From: Actinotalea sp.
Lineage (GTDB): Bacteria > Actinomycetota > Actinomycetes > Actinomycetales > Cellulomonadaceae
Reading direction: 5' to 3'
Assembly (NCBI GenBank): GCA_014360395.1
Contig: JACIXM010000248.1
Span: 1 to 15,193, forward strand
DNA length: 15,193 nt
Shown: in pieces, positions 5,872-14,663 of the stretch
How positions within the stretch are numbered: position 1 is the stretch's first letter
Layout: every line of letters starts with the position of its first letter
Notes under the pieces: model-generated
Seen by the model: the letters and a program-made list of their open reading frames with translations, nothing else
What the model was told of the DNA's origin: nothing
The model's database searches: none
Program-made: the position numbers and the translations under genes

Positions 5872-7410
5872 CTACGACGACGCGCCCTGCTCCGCCCACC
5901 ACTCGCGCAGCGCGCGCTCGGCGACGTCCTTGCCGAGCGGGCCCTGCTCCATGCGCAGGTCCAGGAGGAACCGGTACGCCTTGCCGACCTCGGGGCCGGG
6001 CCGCAGGCCGAGGACGGCCATGATCTCCTGCCCGTCGAGGTCGGGCCGGATCGACGCGAGCTCCTCGGCCTCGCGCAGCTCGGCGATGCGGCGCTCGAGG
6101 TCGTCGTACGCGCCCGCGAGGCGTGCGGCCTTGCGGCGGTTGCGGGTCGTGCAGTCCGAGCGGGTCAACCGGTGCAGGCGCTCCAGCAGCGGGCCGGCGT
6201 CGGTGACGTAGCGCCGCACCGCCGAGTCGGTCCACTGCGCGTCGCCGTAGCCGTGGAACCGCAGGTGGAGCTCGGTCAGCCGGGCGACCGCCTTGACCGT
6301 GTCCTTGTCGAAGTGCAGCGCCCGCAGCCGCTTGGCGACCATCTTCGCCCCGACCACCTCGTGGTGGTGGAAGCTCACCCCGCCGCCCGGCTCGAACCGC
6401 CGCGTCGCGGGCTTGCCGATGTCGTGCAGGAGGGCCGCGAGCCGCAGCACGAGGTCCGGTCCGGGGACGGGCCCGGTCGGCGCGTCGTGCGTCCCCGTCT
6501 CCAGGGCGATCGCCTGGGCGAGCACGGTGAGGGAGTGCTGGTAGACGTCCTTGTGGCGGTGGTGCTCGTCGATCTCCAGGCGCAGGGCGGGCAGCTCCGG
6601 CAGCACGTGCTCGGCCAGGCCGGTGTCGACGAGCACCTCCAGGCCCGGCCGCGGGTCGCGCGCCAGCAGCAGCTTGACCAGCTCGTCGCGCACCCGCTCG
6701 GGGGAGACGATGGCGATCCGGGACGCCATGTCCACCACCGCGCGGCGCACGTCGTCGTCGACCTCGAAGCCCAGCTGCGCGGCGAAGCGCGCGGCGCGGA
6801 GCATGCGCAGCGGGTCGTCGTCGAAGGACTGCGTCGCGGCCACGGGGGTACGCAGGACGCCGCGGGCGAGGTCGGCGAGCCCGCCGAAGGGGTCGACGAA
6901 GGTCAGGTCGGGCACGCGCACGGCCATCGCGTTGACGGTGAAGTCGCGGCGCGACAGGTCCCCGTCGAGGTCCCGGCCGAAGACGACCTCGGGCTTGCGC
7001 GACGTCGGGTCGTAGGCCTCGGTCCGGTACGTCGTCACCTCGACGACGACGTCCTCGGTCGCCGGGGCGCCGCCGCGGGCGCCCCGCGCGTGCCGGCGGG
7101 CACCGATCGTGCCGAAGGCCCGACCGATGTCCCACGTCGCATCGCCCCACGCCGCGAGGATCCGCTCGGTCTGGTCGGGCGTCGCCGAGGTGGCGAAGTC
7201 CAGGTCCGTGCTGGCGCGGCCGAGGAAGGCGTCGCGGACGGGCCCGCCGACGAGCGCCAGCTCGTGGCCGGCGGCCGCGAAGGCAGCGCCGAGCTCGAGG
7301 GCCGCCGGCGCCATGCCCGAGAGCACCTCGGCCGCACGACGCTGCAGCGCCACCGCGTCGGGGCGCGGCGCGCGCGACGGGGACGGGGCGGGGGAGGAAG
7401 GCGTGGACAC
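5872..7410 (-). CDS. cca: CCA tRNA nucleotidyltransferase
   Basis: This 512-residue cytoplasmic enzyme adds or repairs the 3'-terminal CCA of tRNAs from CTP and ATP. It is a class II nucleotidyltransferase: LVGGPVRDAFLG (53-64), the metal-binding pair D69 and D71 in TDLDF, SRRDFTVNAMA (153-163) and the DDDPLRMLRAARFAAQLGF block (197-215) form the catalytic and nucleotide-selecting head. A C-terminal HD domain follows, with HKDVYQHSL and LLHDIGKPATRR (H329, D330), then FHHHEVVGAKM. The order fits the actinobacterial PcnA/Rv3907c type. The first 20 residues are a disordered Ser/Pro stretch, so a later start is possible. The gene is divergent from the Nudix gene, as in M. tuberculosis. Confidence 0.93.
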   Translation of the reverse strand: MSTPSSPAPSPSRAPRPDAVALQRRAAEVLSGMAPAALELGAAFAAAGHELALVGGPVRDAFLGRASTDLDFATSATPDQTERILAAWGDATWDIGRAFGTIGARRHARGARGGAPATEDVVVEVTTYRTEAYDPTSRKPEVVFGRDLDGDLSRRDFTVNAMAVRVPDLTFVDPFGGLADLARGVLRTPVAATQSFDDDPLRMLRAARFAAQLGFEVDDDVRRAVVDMASRIAIVSPERVRDELVKLLLARDPRPGLEVLVDTGLAEHVLPELPALRLEIDEHHRHKDVYQHSLTVLAQAIALETGTHDAPTGPVPGPDLVLRLAALLHDIGKPATRRFEPGGGVSFHHHEVVGAKMVAKRLRALHFDKDTVKAVARLTELHLRFHGYGDAQWTDSAVRRYVTDAGPLLERLHRLTRSDCTTRNRRKAARLAGAYDDLERRIAELREAEELASIRPDLDGQEIMAVLGLRPGPEVGKAYRFLLDLRMEQGPLGKDVAERALREWWAEQGASS

Positions 7411-7539
7411 GGCACACCAGCGTGCCAGATGTGGCCGGCGGTGCCGGTCCAGCGGCGGGTGCCGCCGGTCCCGCTGCGGCGGGGGCCGCGGGGGGTGAGG
7501 TGAGCCGAACCTTCAGCGTCCGGTCGTTACAGTGGCCGC
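7411..7539. promoter_or_regulatory. Divergent intergenic region between cca and the Nudix operon
   Basis: This 129-bp GC-rich spacer must hold both promoters. Next to the cca start, GGCAC...GTGCC (7411-7426) forms a small inverted repeat. The middle holds two imperfect direct repeats (GGTGCCGGTCC and GGTGCCGCCGGTCC). The only convincing promoter element is the -10 box of the Nudix gene; no clear -10 was found for cca. Confidence 0.4.
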
Positions 7540-7540
7540 A
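7528..7540 (+). promoter_or_regulatory. Leaderless-type -10 box of the Nudix-DUF6049-murJ operon
   Basis: TACAGT (7528-7533) lies exactly 6 nt before the ATG at 7540. This is the same spacing as for the genes at 1717 and 3182, and there is no Shine-Dalgarno sequence. Confidence 0.5.
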
Positions 7541-8085
7541 TGTCCTCCGCCGTGCCCCACCCGCGGCGCGGCGCCGTGCCCACGCCCCCGGGTGGGCACG
7601 CCCTGCACATCGACCCGCTCGCCCGGATGCGGCACGCGACGCCGCTGCCGGTCGTCGACGAGACGTCGGCCGGGGGCCTGGTGGTCTCGTCGGTCCACGG
7701 CCGGCCGCACGCCGCGGTCATCGCCCGCCGCAACCGTGCCGGCCGGCTCGAGTGGTGCCTGCCGAAGGGGCACCTCGAGGGCGAGGAGACCCCGGCCGAG
7801 GCGGCCGTGCGCGAGATCGACGAGGAGACCGGGATCCACGGGGTCGTGCTCCAGCAGCTCGGCACGATCGACTACTGGTTCACCGGCGACGACCGGCGCG
7901 TGCACAAGGTCGTCCACCACTTCCTCCTCGAGGCGGTCGGTGGCCTGCTGAGCGTCGACGGCGACCCCGACGGCGAGGCGGAGGACGTGGCGTGGGTCGC
8001 GGTCGTCGACCTCGCCGACCGCCTGGCCTACCCGAACGAGCGTCGGCTCGCGATCGCCGCGCACGCGGTCATCGCCCGGGCATGA
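7540..8085 (+). CDS. Nudix hydrolase, MutT4-like
   Basis: This 181-residue protein has a complete Nudix box at residues 77-99: G77, E83, R91-E92, E95-E96, G98, fitting G-x5-E-x7-R-E-U-x-E-E-x-G-U. It should hydrolyse a nucleoside diphosphate linked to another group with Mg2+. Synteny with M. tuberculosis Rv3908 (annotated mutT4), between pcnA and the Rv3909 family, marks it as the same conserved gene. The true substrate is not evident from sequence. The N-terminal 35 residues before the fold are Pro-rich. Its stop overlaps the next start as ATGA (8082-8085), so translation is probably coupled. It is the first gene of the operon. Confidence 0.88.
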   Translation: MSSAVPHPRRGAVPTPPGGHALHIDPLARMRHATPLPVVDETSAGGLVVSSVHGRPHAAVIARRNRAGRLEWCLPKGHLEGEETPAEAAVREIDEETGIHGVVLQQLGTIDYWFTGDDRRVHKVVHHFLLEAVGGLLSVDGDPDGEAEDVAWVAVVDLADRLAYPNERRLAIAAHAVIARA

Positions 8086-10517
8086 GCCGCCCGTCCCGCT
8101 GGCGGGGGGCGGCGGCCGCGGCCGCGGCCTGCGCGCTGACCGTCCTCCCGGCCATGGCTGCGTCGGCGGCCGGCCCGCCGGTACCGCCGACCGCCGCCGC
8201 GTCCCGGACCGCCCCCGTCCCCGCCACCACCCACGACGACGCCCCGCCGGTCACCGTGGAGATCACGGCCGTCACGCCGCAGGTCCTCGAGCCGGGCGAG
8301 GACCTGGCGCTGACCGCGAGGCTGACCAACACCTCGACGGCACCCGTCGCCGAGCCGCGGGTGTTCCTGCACGTCGACCGCCGCTCCTTCATCAGCCGGT
8401 CGTCGCTGGACCGCTGGCGGACGGCGGGGCCCGACGGGCCGCTCGGCAGCGCGGTCGCGGAGACCGACCTGGAGGAGCCCCTGGCCCCGGGGGCGTCGAG
8501 CACCGTCACCGTGACGGTCGCCGCCGACACGCTTGGGCTCGGCCGGGGTGAGCTCTCCTGGGGCCCTCGCGGGGTCGCGGTGCAGGTCGTCGATGCCGCC
8601 GACCCGGCGCGCGCCCGTCTCGGCGCCGCCCGGACGTTCGCGCTGTGGTTCCCCCTGGAGGAGGTCACGGCGACCCGCGTCAGCGTCCTGGTCCCTCTCG
8701 TCGGACCGGCCTTCGACCCCTACACGACGGGATGGGCCGAGGAGCTCGAGACCGCGACCGACGACGACGGCCGGCTCGCCCGCGTCCTCGAGGCGACGGA
8801 GCGCCACCCCGACGTGACCTGGGTCCTGGACCCGTGGCTCCTGGAGGTCACCGCGTCGGAGGAGGACGAGAGCAGCACGCCCGACGCGGGCGGGGGGGAC
8901 CCGGCACCGGACCCCACCCCCGGCGACGAGGCGTCCGATGAGGACGCCACCGAGGACCCCGCGCAGGACGACGCCCCGGCGCCCGGGGCGGACCTGCCGG
9001 CCACGGCGGCGTGGCTGGAGCGCCTGCTGGCGCGCACGACCGACCGCGAGCTGCACCTGCTGCCCTACCTCGACGCCGACGTCGCGGCCCTCGCGCACGC
9101 CGACGCCGACGACGTCCTCGGGACGGCACGGGCCCGCGGCGCCCAGGCTGCGCGCTCCGCCGGGCTGCCCACGCCCGTCGCCGGCCTGCTCGACTGGCCC
9201 GCGACCGACCTGCCCGACCTGGCGACCGCCGGCTTCGTCCAGGCCGAGGGCGCGCGCGCCGTCGTCGTCGGACCCGGGCAGCTGCCGCCGCCGGCGGTCC
9301 TGACCTACACCCCGTCCGGACGCACCACCGTGGACACCGCGCGGGGCGAGATGACGGCGCTGCTGCCCGACGCGCGCCTGTCCGACGCGCTGCGCACCGG
9401 CTCCTTCCTCGTCGCCGACGACGGTCCCCGCGACGACGACGCCCAGCGCACCCCCGTGACCGCGGCGCAGGACCTCCTGGCGGAGCTCGCGGTGATCACC
9501 CGCGAGCGCCCCACCGACGCGCGGCACATGCTCCTGACGGCGCCCCGCGACTGGAACCCCGACCCGGCGGTCGTGGACGCCCAGCTCAGCGCTCTGGAGG
9601 AGGCGCCGTGGGTCCGGGCCACGCCCGTCACCGCGCTCGTCGGCGCCCCGGACCCGGAGGTCGACCGGGGGAGCCTCCCACGGCGCCAGGTGAGCCCGGC
9701 CGAGGTGCCCGCCGACCTGCTCGAGGACATCGCCGCGGCGGTCACGGAGCGCCGCGCCCTCGCGGGGATGGTGGCGGACCCGGACGCGCTCGTGGGCGAC
9801 GGCGAGCTGGAGCTGCTGGCGGCGACCTCGGTCGCATGGCGCGCGCGGCCGGCCGGCCGCAGTGCCCTCGCGGCCCGGTCCAGCGCGGAGACGGTCGAGA
9901 TCGCGGAGTCCGTGGCAGCCGCCCCCGGCAGCGACCTGACGATCATCGCCACGAGCGCGGGCATGCCGGTCCGGGTCACCAACACGCTCGACCAGGACGT
10001 CAACGTCCTGGTCGACCTGCGCCCCGACAGCGCCCGGCTGCGCTCGGACGGCGCCGTGCCGGCGACGGTCCCGGCGAACGGGGAGACCGTCGTGCAGGTC
10101 CCGGTGCACGCGATCCAGAGCGCCGACGTCGAGGTGGCGATCGAGGTCCGCACGCCCGACGGCGTGCTCGTCGACGACGACGCCGTCATCGCGGTGCGCG
10201 TCCGCGCCGACTGGGAGGGCATCGGCGCGGCCGTCGTCGGCGCGCTCCTGGCGCTCGGACTCGTCGTCGGCCTGGTGCGCTCGATCCGCCGGGGCCGGCG
10301 CACCGGACGGCGCGGCCCGCCGCAGCCGACGTCGGGTCCGGACGCGCTCTCGCCGGAGGCCGCCGCGCAGGTCGGGACGGCGTTCGGGGTCGCCGCCACG
10401 GGGCGCACCGGCGACGCCGGCCGTGCCGGGGAGGCCGCCGGGCCGGCGGTCGAGGACACTGGTACCGACGCCGGGGCCGCCGTACCGCCCGAGGGACGAG
10501 GAGCAGGAGCGGGATGA
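8082..10517 (+). CDS. DUF6049 family membrane-anchored exported protein (Rv3909-like)
   Basis: This 811-residue protein has an N-terminal signal peptide (basic start, Ala-rich core, cleavage probably after the ASA near residue 29). A large extracytoplasmic part follows, then a transmembrane helix at about 713-733 (WEGIGAAVVGALLALGLVVG) and a basic cytoplasmic tail (SIRRGRRTGRRG). The N-terminal module (about 50-190) looks like a beta-sandwich with TVEITAVTPQVLEPGEDLAL. An acidic Asp/Glu/Pro-rich linker lies at about 258-306. Position and layout match Rv3909 of M. tuberculosis, always next to murJ, which suggests a role in cell-wall assembly that remains undefined. Start ATG 8082 overlaps the Nudix stop, and its stop overlaps the murJ start, both as ATGA. 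A much earlier in-frame start would overlap the Nudix gene and spoil the signal peptide. Confidence 0.85.
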   Translation: MSRPSRWRGAAAAAAACALTVLPAMAASAAGPPVPPTAAASRTAPVPATTHDDAPPVTVEITAVTPQVLEPGEDLALTARLTNTSTAPVAEPRVFLHVDRRSFISRSSLDRWRTAGPDGPLGSAVAETDLEEPLAPGASSTVTVTVAADTLGLGRGELSWGPRGVAVQVVDAADPARARLGAARTFALWFPLEEVTATRVSVLVPLVGPAFDPYTTGWAEELETATDDDGRLARVLEATERHPDVTWVLDPWLLEVTASEEDESSTPDAGGGDPAPDPTPGDEASDEDATEDPAQDDAPAPGADLPATAAWLERLLARTTDRELHLLPYLDADVAALAHADADDVLGTARARGAQAARSAGLPTPVAGLLDWPATDLPDLATAGFVQAEGARAVVVGPGQLPPPAVLTYTPSGRTTVDTARGEMTALLPDARLSDALRTGSFLVADDGPRDDDAQRTPVTAAQDLLAELAVITRERPTDARHMLLTAPRDWNPDPAVVDAQLSALEEAPWVRATPVTALVGAPDPEVDRGSLPRRQVSPAEVPADLLEDIAAAVTERRALAGMVADPDALVGDGELELLAATSVAWRARPAGRSALAARSSAETVEIAESVAAAPGSDLTIIATSAGMPVRVTNTLDQDVNVLVDLRPDSARLRSDGAVPATVPANGETVVQVPVHAIQSADVEVAIEVRTPDGVLVDDDAVIAVRVRADWEGIGAAVVGALLALGLVVGLVRSIRRGRRTGRRGPPQPTSGPDALSPEAAAQVGTAFGVAATGRTGDAGRAGEAAGPAVEDTGTDAGAAVPPEGRGAGAG

Positions 10518-13500
10518 GCACGAGCGACGCGGGCAGCCTCGGCCGCAGCACGGTGGTCATGGCCGCCGGGACCGCGACGTCCCGCGTCCTGGGCCTGCTG
10601 CGCGTCGTCGTCCTGGTGGCGGTGATCGGCTCGATCACCGTCCCGGCGAACTCCTTCTCCGCCGCCTACTGGCTCCCGTCGGCGATCTACATGCTCATCG
10701 CGGGCGGCGTCCTGCACGCCGTCCTCGTGCCGCAGATCATCCGGGCGGAGAAGCAGGCCGGCGGCAAGGAGTACGTGGACCGCCTGCTGACGGTCGGCAT
10801 CGTCGTGCTCGCCGCGGCGACGGCGCTCCTCATGCTCGCCGCCCCGCTGCTCGTCGCGGTGGTCGCCGACAGCACCGACCCCGCGTTCCGCGCGCTGACC
10901 ACCGCCTTCACGCTCTGGTCGCTGCCGCAGGTGTTCTTCTACGGGATGTACACGCTGCTCGGGCAGGTGCTCAACGCCCGCGGCAAGTTCGGGCCGTACA
11001 TGTGGGCGCCCGCGCTGAACAACGTCGTGGCGATCCTCGGCATGCTCGTCTTCATCGGCGTCTACGGCCGGTACGAGCCGGGCGCGGCGGTCGAGACGTA
11101 CGAGTTCTGGACCACCGGACCGATGGCGCTCCTGGCCGGGACCGCCACCCTGGGCGTCGCCGCGCAGGCGTTCGTGCTGCTCGTGCCGCTGCGGCAGATC
11201 GGGTTCCGGTTCCGGCCGCGCCGGGGGTGGCGGGGCGTCGGGCTGAGCACCGCGGCCTTCGTCGCCGGCTGGACGTTCGCGTCCCACGTGGTGGGTCAGG
11301 TCGGGATCCTCGTGGTCACCCGGGTCACGACGGGCGCCGCGCAGATCGCCGAGCAGCAGGGCCTGGGCGCCGTGGCGGCGAACAACCAGTACACGATCGC
11401 CTTCACGATCTTCATGCTGCCGCACTCCCTGGTGACGGTCTCGCTCGTCACCGCCCTGTACACCCGCCTGGCGCAGGCCGCGGCCGACGACGACGTCCCG
11501 CGCGTCCGCCAGGACTTCTCGACCGGTCTGCGCACGGTCGGCGTCTTCACGGTGTTCGCCACGGCCGTCGTCATGGTCCTGGCGCTGCCGGTGTCGCGGA
11601 TCATCACCATCAACGACGTGCCGGACGCCGCCGCGGTGCTCGCGCCGGTGGTGGTGGCCCTCACCCTCGGTCTGGTGGCGCTCGGGGCCTGGGCGCTCAT
11701 CCAGCGCATCTACTACGCGTACGAGGACGCCAAGGGGCTGTTCTGGATCCAGGTGCCGATGTTCGCGCTCGTCGCGCTCGGGACGCTCGCCGGGCGGCTG
11801 CTGGCGCCCATCGAGTGGTGGACGGCGATCGCGGGCGTCTCGATCGCGGCCTCGTACTGGCTGGGCGCTGTCACCGGTGGCCGGCGGGTCCGGCGGCGGC
11901 TGCGCGGGGTCGGCGGGGGCGTGGTGCGGACCCACGTCCGCGCGACCGTGGCCGCCGTCGTCGCCGCCGCCGTCGGCTGGCCGCTGAGCCTGCTCTTCGG
12001 CGACCTGTCCCGCGCCGGGCTGTTCCGGGCGCTCCTGGCGTGCGCGGTCGTCGGGCTCGTCATGCTCGCCGTCTACGTCGGCCTCCTGCGGCTGCTGCGC
12101 GTGCGCGAGCTCGAGGACCTCGTCCTGCCGCTCGTCCGGCGTGCGACGCGGGCCCGTACGATGAGCAGCACGACCGACGACGACGTCCGCACCGACGCGG
12201 TGCAGGGCGCCGCCGCGGCGTCCGGGACGGGCGCGCCGGCCCAGGACGCCGGGCCGGCCGGTCAGGCGGCCGGGTCCTCGGCCGATCGACACGGAGGTGG
12301 TCTTCTGGAGTCCGCGACCATCGGCAGGGGCGCGCTCGTCGCCGGCCGGTACCGCCTGGAGCACCCCGACCCCTTCGACCTGCCCGGCGTGGACGTGTGG
12401 ACCGGCCGGGACCAGATCCTCGACCGCCCGGTGCGGGTCTCGTTGCTGCTGTCGGGCCGGATCGCGCAGGCGCAGGACGCCGCGCGCCGCGCCGCGCTGG
12501 TCAGCGACCCGCGTCTGCTGCGGGTCCTGGACGTGGGTGACCACGACGGCGTCGCGTACGTCGTCAGCGAGCCGCCGCGCGGCCGCACCCTGCTCGCCCT
12601 CACCTCGCACGGACCGCTGCCGCCGGACCAGGCGCGCGCCGTCGTCGGCGAGGCCGCCGTCGCGCTGGAGGTCGCGCGTCGGCGCGGTGTCCACCACCTC
12701 GCGCTGCGGCCCACCTCCGTGCACGTGACCGACGCGGGTGAGGTGCTCGTCGCCGGCCTGGGGATGGACGGCGAGATCGCGGGGCTGGGGGTCGGCGACG
12801 CCCGCTCCACCACGCGTGCGGACACCGTCGCCCTCGTGGGACTGCTCTACCTCGCCCTGACCGGGCGCTGGCCCGCCCCCTCCGGTACGGACCCCGGTGC
12901 CGTGCCGACGGCGCCCGTCGTCGCCGGGTCGCCGGTGCCGCCGGCCGACCTGCTGCCGGGCGTGCCCAACGACCTCGACACGTTGTGCTCGGTGACCCTC
13001 GGCCCGCACGACGACGGCCCGCACAGCCCGGCCGAGCTGGTCCGCGAGCTCGAGCCGTGGGGCGACGTCGACCCGGCGCGCGTCGTCGGCGTGACGGACG
13101 ACGCGACCGCCTGGCAGCGCCACCTCGGGACGCCCTCGGCCTCGGCCGGGGCCGCCGCCGTCGCCGCGGCGGCGAGCGCGCCGGTCCGCCCTGACGCCGA
13201 CGAGCGCACCGACCCGTCCGACGACGACGCCGCGCAGAGCAGCGGGCACGACGCTGACGACCACGACGACGCCGGGCCCACGGCGGGTGCCGGAGCGGTG
13301 CCGGCGACGCCCGCGGACACCCCCGCTGCGCCGCAGCCGGGGACCGTCGCCCGGCAGTCCGTCCGGAGCGTCGAGGAGGCACCCCCTGCCGCGGCACGTC
13401 CGGGTACGCCTCCGCCGGCCATCCCGCCGGCGCAGCGCGTCCCGCGCCCCGACGTGGCGCCGGCGGCCGGCCTGGCGGTCCCCGCCGCGGCCCCGCGTAC

Positions 13501-14440
13501 CGGCGTGACAGCCCCCGCTGCGGGCACACCGGCCACGGGCGCTCCCGCCGCCGGGACGTCGCCCTTCTCCCCGGTCGGTGCCGCGCCGTTCCCGCGGGTC
13601 GGTGCGACCCCGGGCGCCGCGGGCGTGGCCGCCGTCGCCGGTGCAGCGACCGGCCGCACGGCCGGTGGCGTGACGGGTGCCGGCACCCGGCCCCCGAGCC
13701 GGCCCGCTCCGGCCCGCGAGGAGATGGCCGTCCGCACGGAGCCGGTGGGCGGCTCGCGCCTCGCGTTCGACCCGACGCCCTGGGTGCTCGGCCTGCTCCT
13801 GCTCGCGGTCGTCGTGGGCCTGTGGACGGCGTGGCGCACCTTCACCGCGCCGCTGCCGCCGATCGGCGGCGGCCAGGTGATCGACGTCGTCGAGACCCCC
13901 GCGCCGTCCGACGAGGAGCCGCCGGCGGAGGGCGAGGGCGAGGGCGAGGCCGCGCAGGAGGGCACGGAGGAGCCCGCCGAGGAGGACGAGGCACCCGTGG
14001 CCCCGGTGATCGCCTCGGGTCAGCAGATCGACCCGCCGCCCATGGGCGACGACAACGAGCACCCGGAGGCCGTGGACCTCGCCTTCGACGGCGACCCGAG
14101 CACGTTCTGGTACTCCCGCTGGTACGCCAACCCGGAGTACGGCATGAAGCCGGGCATCGGGTACGGCGTCACCCTCGCGGAGCCGGCCCAGGTGGCCACC
14201 GTGCGGCTCCTGACCTCCGTCAACGGGGGGACCGTCGAGGTCCGGGCCACGGACCCGGCCACGCCGACCGAGGGCGAGGTGCTGGCCTCCGGCCCGCTGT
14301 CCCCGGAGACCGTCTTCACCTTCGAGGAGCCCGTCGAGGCGGAGCACATCGTGCTCTGGTTCCCGGTGCTCCCCCAGGACGGCGAGGGTCGCAACCGGGT
14401 GATCCTCAACGAGCTCGTCCTCGAGGGGCCCGCCGGCTGA
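10514..14440 (+). CDS. murJ: MurJ lipid II flippase fused to pseudokinase and extracytoplasmic galactose-binding-like domain
   Basis: This single open frame encodes 1308 residues. Residues 1-545 are a MurJ/MviN flippase with about 14 membrane segments, starting with TATSRVLGLLR (R24 and R30 match the essential arginines of the family). It moves lipid II across the membrane for peptidoglycan synthesis. Residues about 600-870 are a protein-kinase fold without catalytic residues: no VAIK lysine (RPVRVSLLL), HLALRPTSV in place of HRDLKPxN, and VAGLGMD in place of DFG. A long Ala/Pro linker, a helix at about 1090-1108 and an acidic EGEGEGE stretch lead to a discoidin-like domain (about 1165-1308, AFDGDPSTFWYSRWY). 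This equals M. tuberculosis MviN/Rv3910, whose phosphorylated pseudokinase binds FhaA to restrain wall synthesis. The start is set by an ATGA overlap and a GGAGC ribosome binding site. An internal ATG (12161) and GGAGG (12293-12297) near the junction might be vestiges of separate genes. Confidence 0.9.
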   Translation: MSTSDAGSLGRSTVVMAAGTATSRVLGLLRVVVLVAVIGSITVPANSFSAAYWLPSAIYMLIAGGVLHAVLVPQIIRAEKQAGGKEYVDRLLTVGIVVLAAATALLMLAAPLLVAVVADSTDPAFRALTTAFTLWSLPQVFFYGMYTLLGQVLNARGKFGPYMWAPALNNVVAILGMLVFIGVYGRYEPGAAVETYEFWTTGPMALLAGTATLGVAAQAFVLLVPLRQIGFRFRPRRGWRGVGLSTAAFVAGWTFASHVVGQVGILVVTRVTTGAAQIAEQQGLGAVAANNQYTIAFTIFMLPHSLVTVSLVTALYTRLAQAAADDDVPRVRQDFSTGLRTVGVFTVFATAVVMVLALPVSRIITINDVPDAAAVLAPVVVALTLGLVALGAWALIQRIYYAYEDAKGLFWIQVPMFALVALGTLAGRLLAPIEWWTAIAGVSIAASYWLGAVTGGRRVRRRLRGVGGGVVRTHVRATVAAVVAAAVGWPLSLLFGDLSRAGLFRALLACAVVGLVMLAVYVGLLRLLRVRELEDLVLPLVRRATRARTMSSTTDDDVRTDAVQGAAAASGTGAPAQDAGPAGQAAGSSADRHGGGLLESATIGRGALVAGRYRLEHPDPFDLPGVDVWTGRDQILDRPVRVSLLLSGRIAQAQDAARRAALVSDPRLLRVLDVGDHDGVAYVVSEPPRGRTLLALTSHGPLPPDQARAVVGEAAVALEVARRRGVHHLALRPTSVHVTDAGEVLVAGLGMDGEIAGLGVGDARSTTRADTVALVGLLYLALTGRWPAPSGTDPGAVPTAPVVAGSPVPPADLLPGVPNDLDTLCSVTLGPHDDGPHSPAELVRELEPWGDVDPARVVGVTDDATAWQRHLGTPSASAGAAAVAAAASAPVRPDADERTDPSDDDAAQSSGHDADDHDDAGPTAGAGAVPATPADTPAAPQPGTVARQSVRSVEEAPPAAARPGTPPPAIPPAQRVPRPDVAPAAGLAVPAAAPRTGVTAPAAGTPATGAPAAGTSPFSPVGAAPFPRVGATPGAAGVAAVAGAATGRTAGGVTGAGTRPPSRPAPAREEMAVRTEPVGGSRLAFDPTPWVLGLLLLAVVVGLWTAWRTFTAPLPPIGGGQVIDVVETPAPSDEEPPAEGEGEGEAAQEGTEEPAEEDEAPVAPVIASGQQIDPPPMGDDNEHPEAVDLAFDGDPSTFWYSRWYANPEYGMKPGIGYGVTLAEPAQVATVRLLTSVNGGTVEVRATDPATPTEGEVLASGPLSPETVFTFEEPVEAEHIVLWFPVLPQDGEGRNRVILNELVLEGPAG
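13928..13951 (+). repeat. Hexanucleotide tandem repeat in the murJ fusion gene
   Basis: Three exact GAGGGC units followed by one GAGGCC encode the EGEGEGEA stretch just outside the last transmembrane helix. Gain or loss of a unit would keep the frame and only alter linker length. Confidence 0.6.
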
Positions 14441-14541
14441 CCGGTGGTCGCGTCTCCCGGTGGCCGCGGGCCGTGCTGCGTCCCTCCGTCCGGTGAACGC
14501 GGGGTGACGGTCACGGGAAGAGGTCGGTCACGCCGGTCCGC

Positions 14542-14567
14542 GGAACAGATCGCGCCTAGGATCGGTT
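14542..14567 (+). promoter_or_regulatory. SigR/SigH-type promoter of trxB (GGAAC-N18-GTT)
   Basis: GGAAC (14542-14546) is separated by exactly 18 nt from GTT (14565-14567). This fits the consensus of the thiol-oxidative-stress ECF sigma factors (SigR of Streptomyces, SigH of Mycobacterium), which are known to drive trxB in actinobacteria. A TAGGAT box (14557-14562) inside the element could serve as a housekeeping -10, giving dual control. A leader of about 95 nt would follow. Confidence 0.6.
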
Positions 14568-14663
14568 CCGGCTCTCGGAAGCGCAGTGACGTCCGCGGTC
14601 CCCGACCGAGGTCGCGCCGATCCGCGCCACGTGCTGCACCACCCACGAACGAAGGAACTCAGC

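Noticed and set aside
8109..8130. GC-only palindrome (GGCCGCGGCC type) at the start of the DUF6049 gene
   Set aside because: It is explained by the Ala-codon run of the signal peptide core.
9305..14347. 1680-codon open frame on the minus strand opposite the DUF6049 and murJ genes
   Set aside because: It is an antisense shadow caused by high GC codon bias. It is Arg/Gly/Asp-rich without domains, while the plus strand has clear families.
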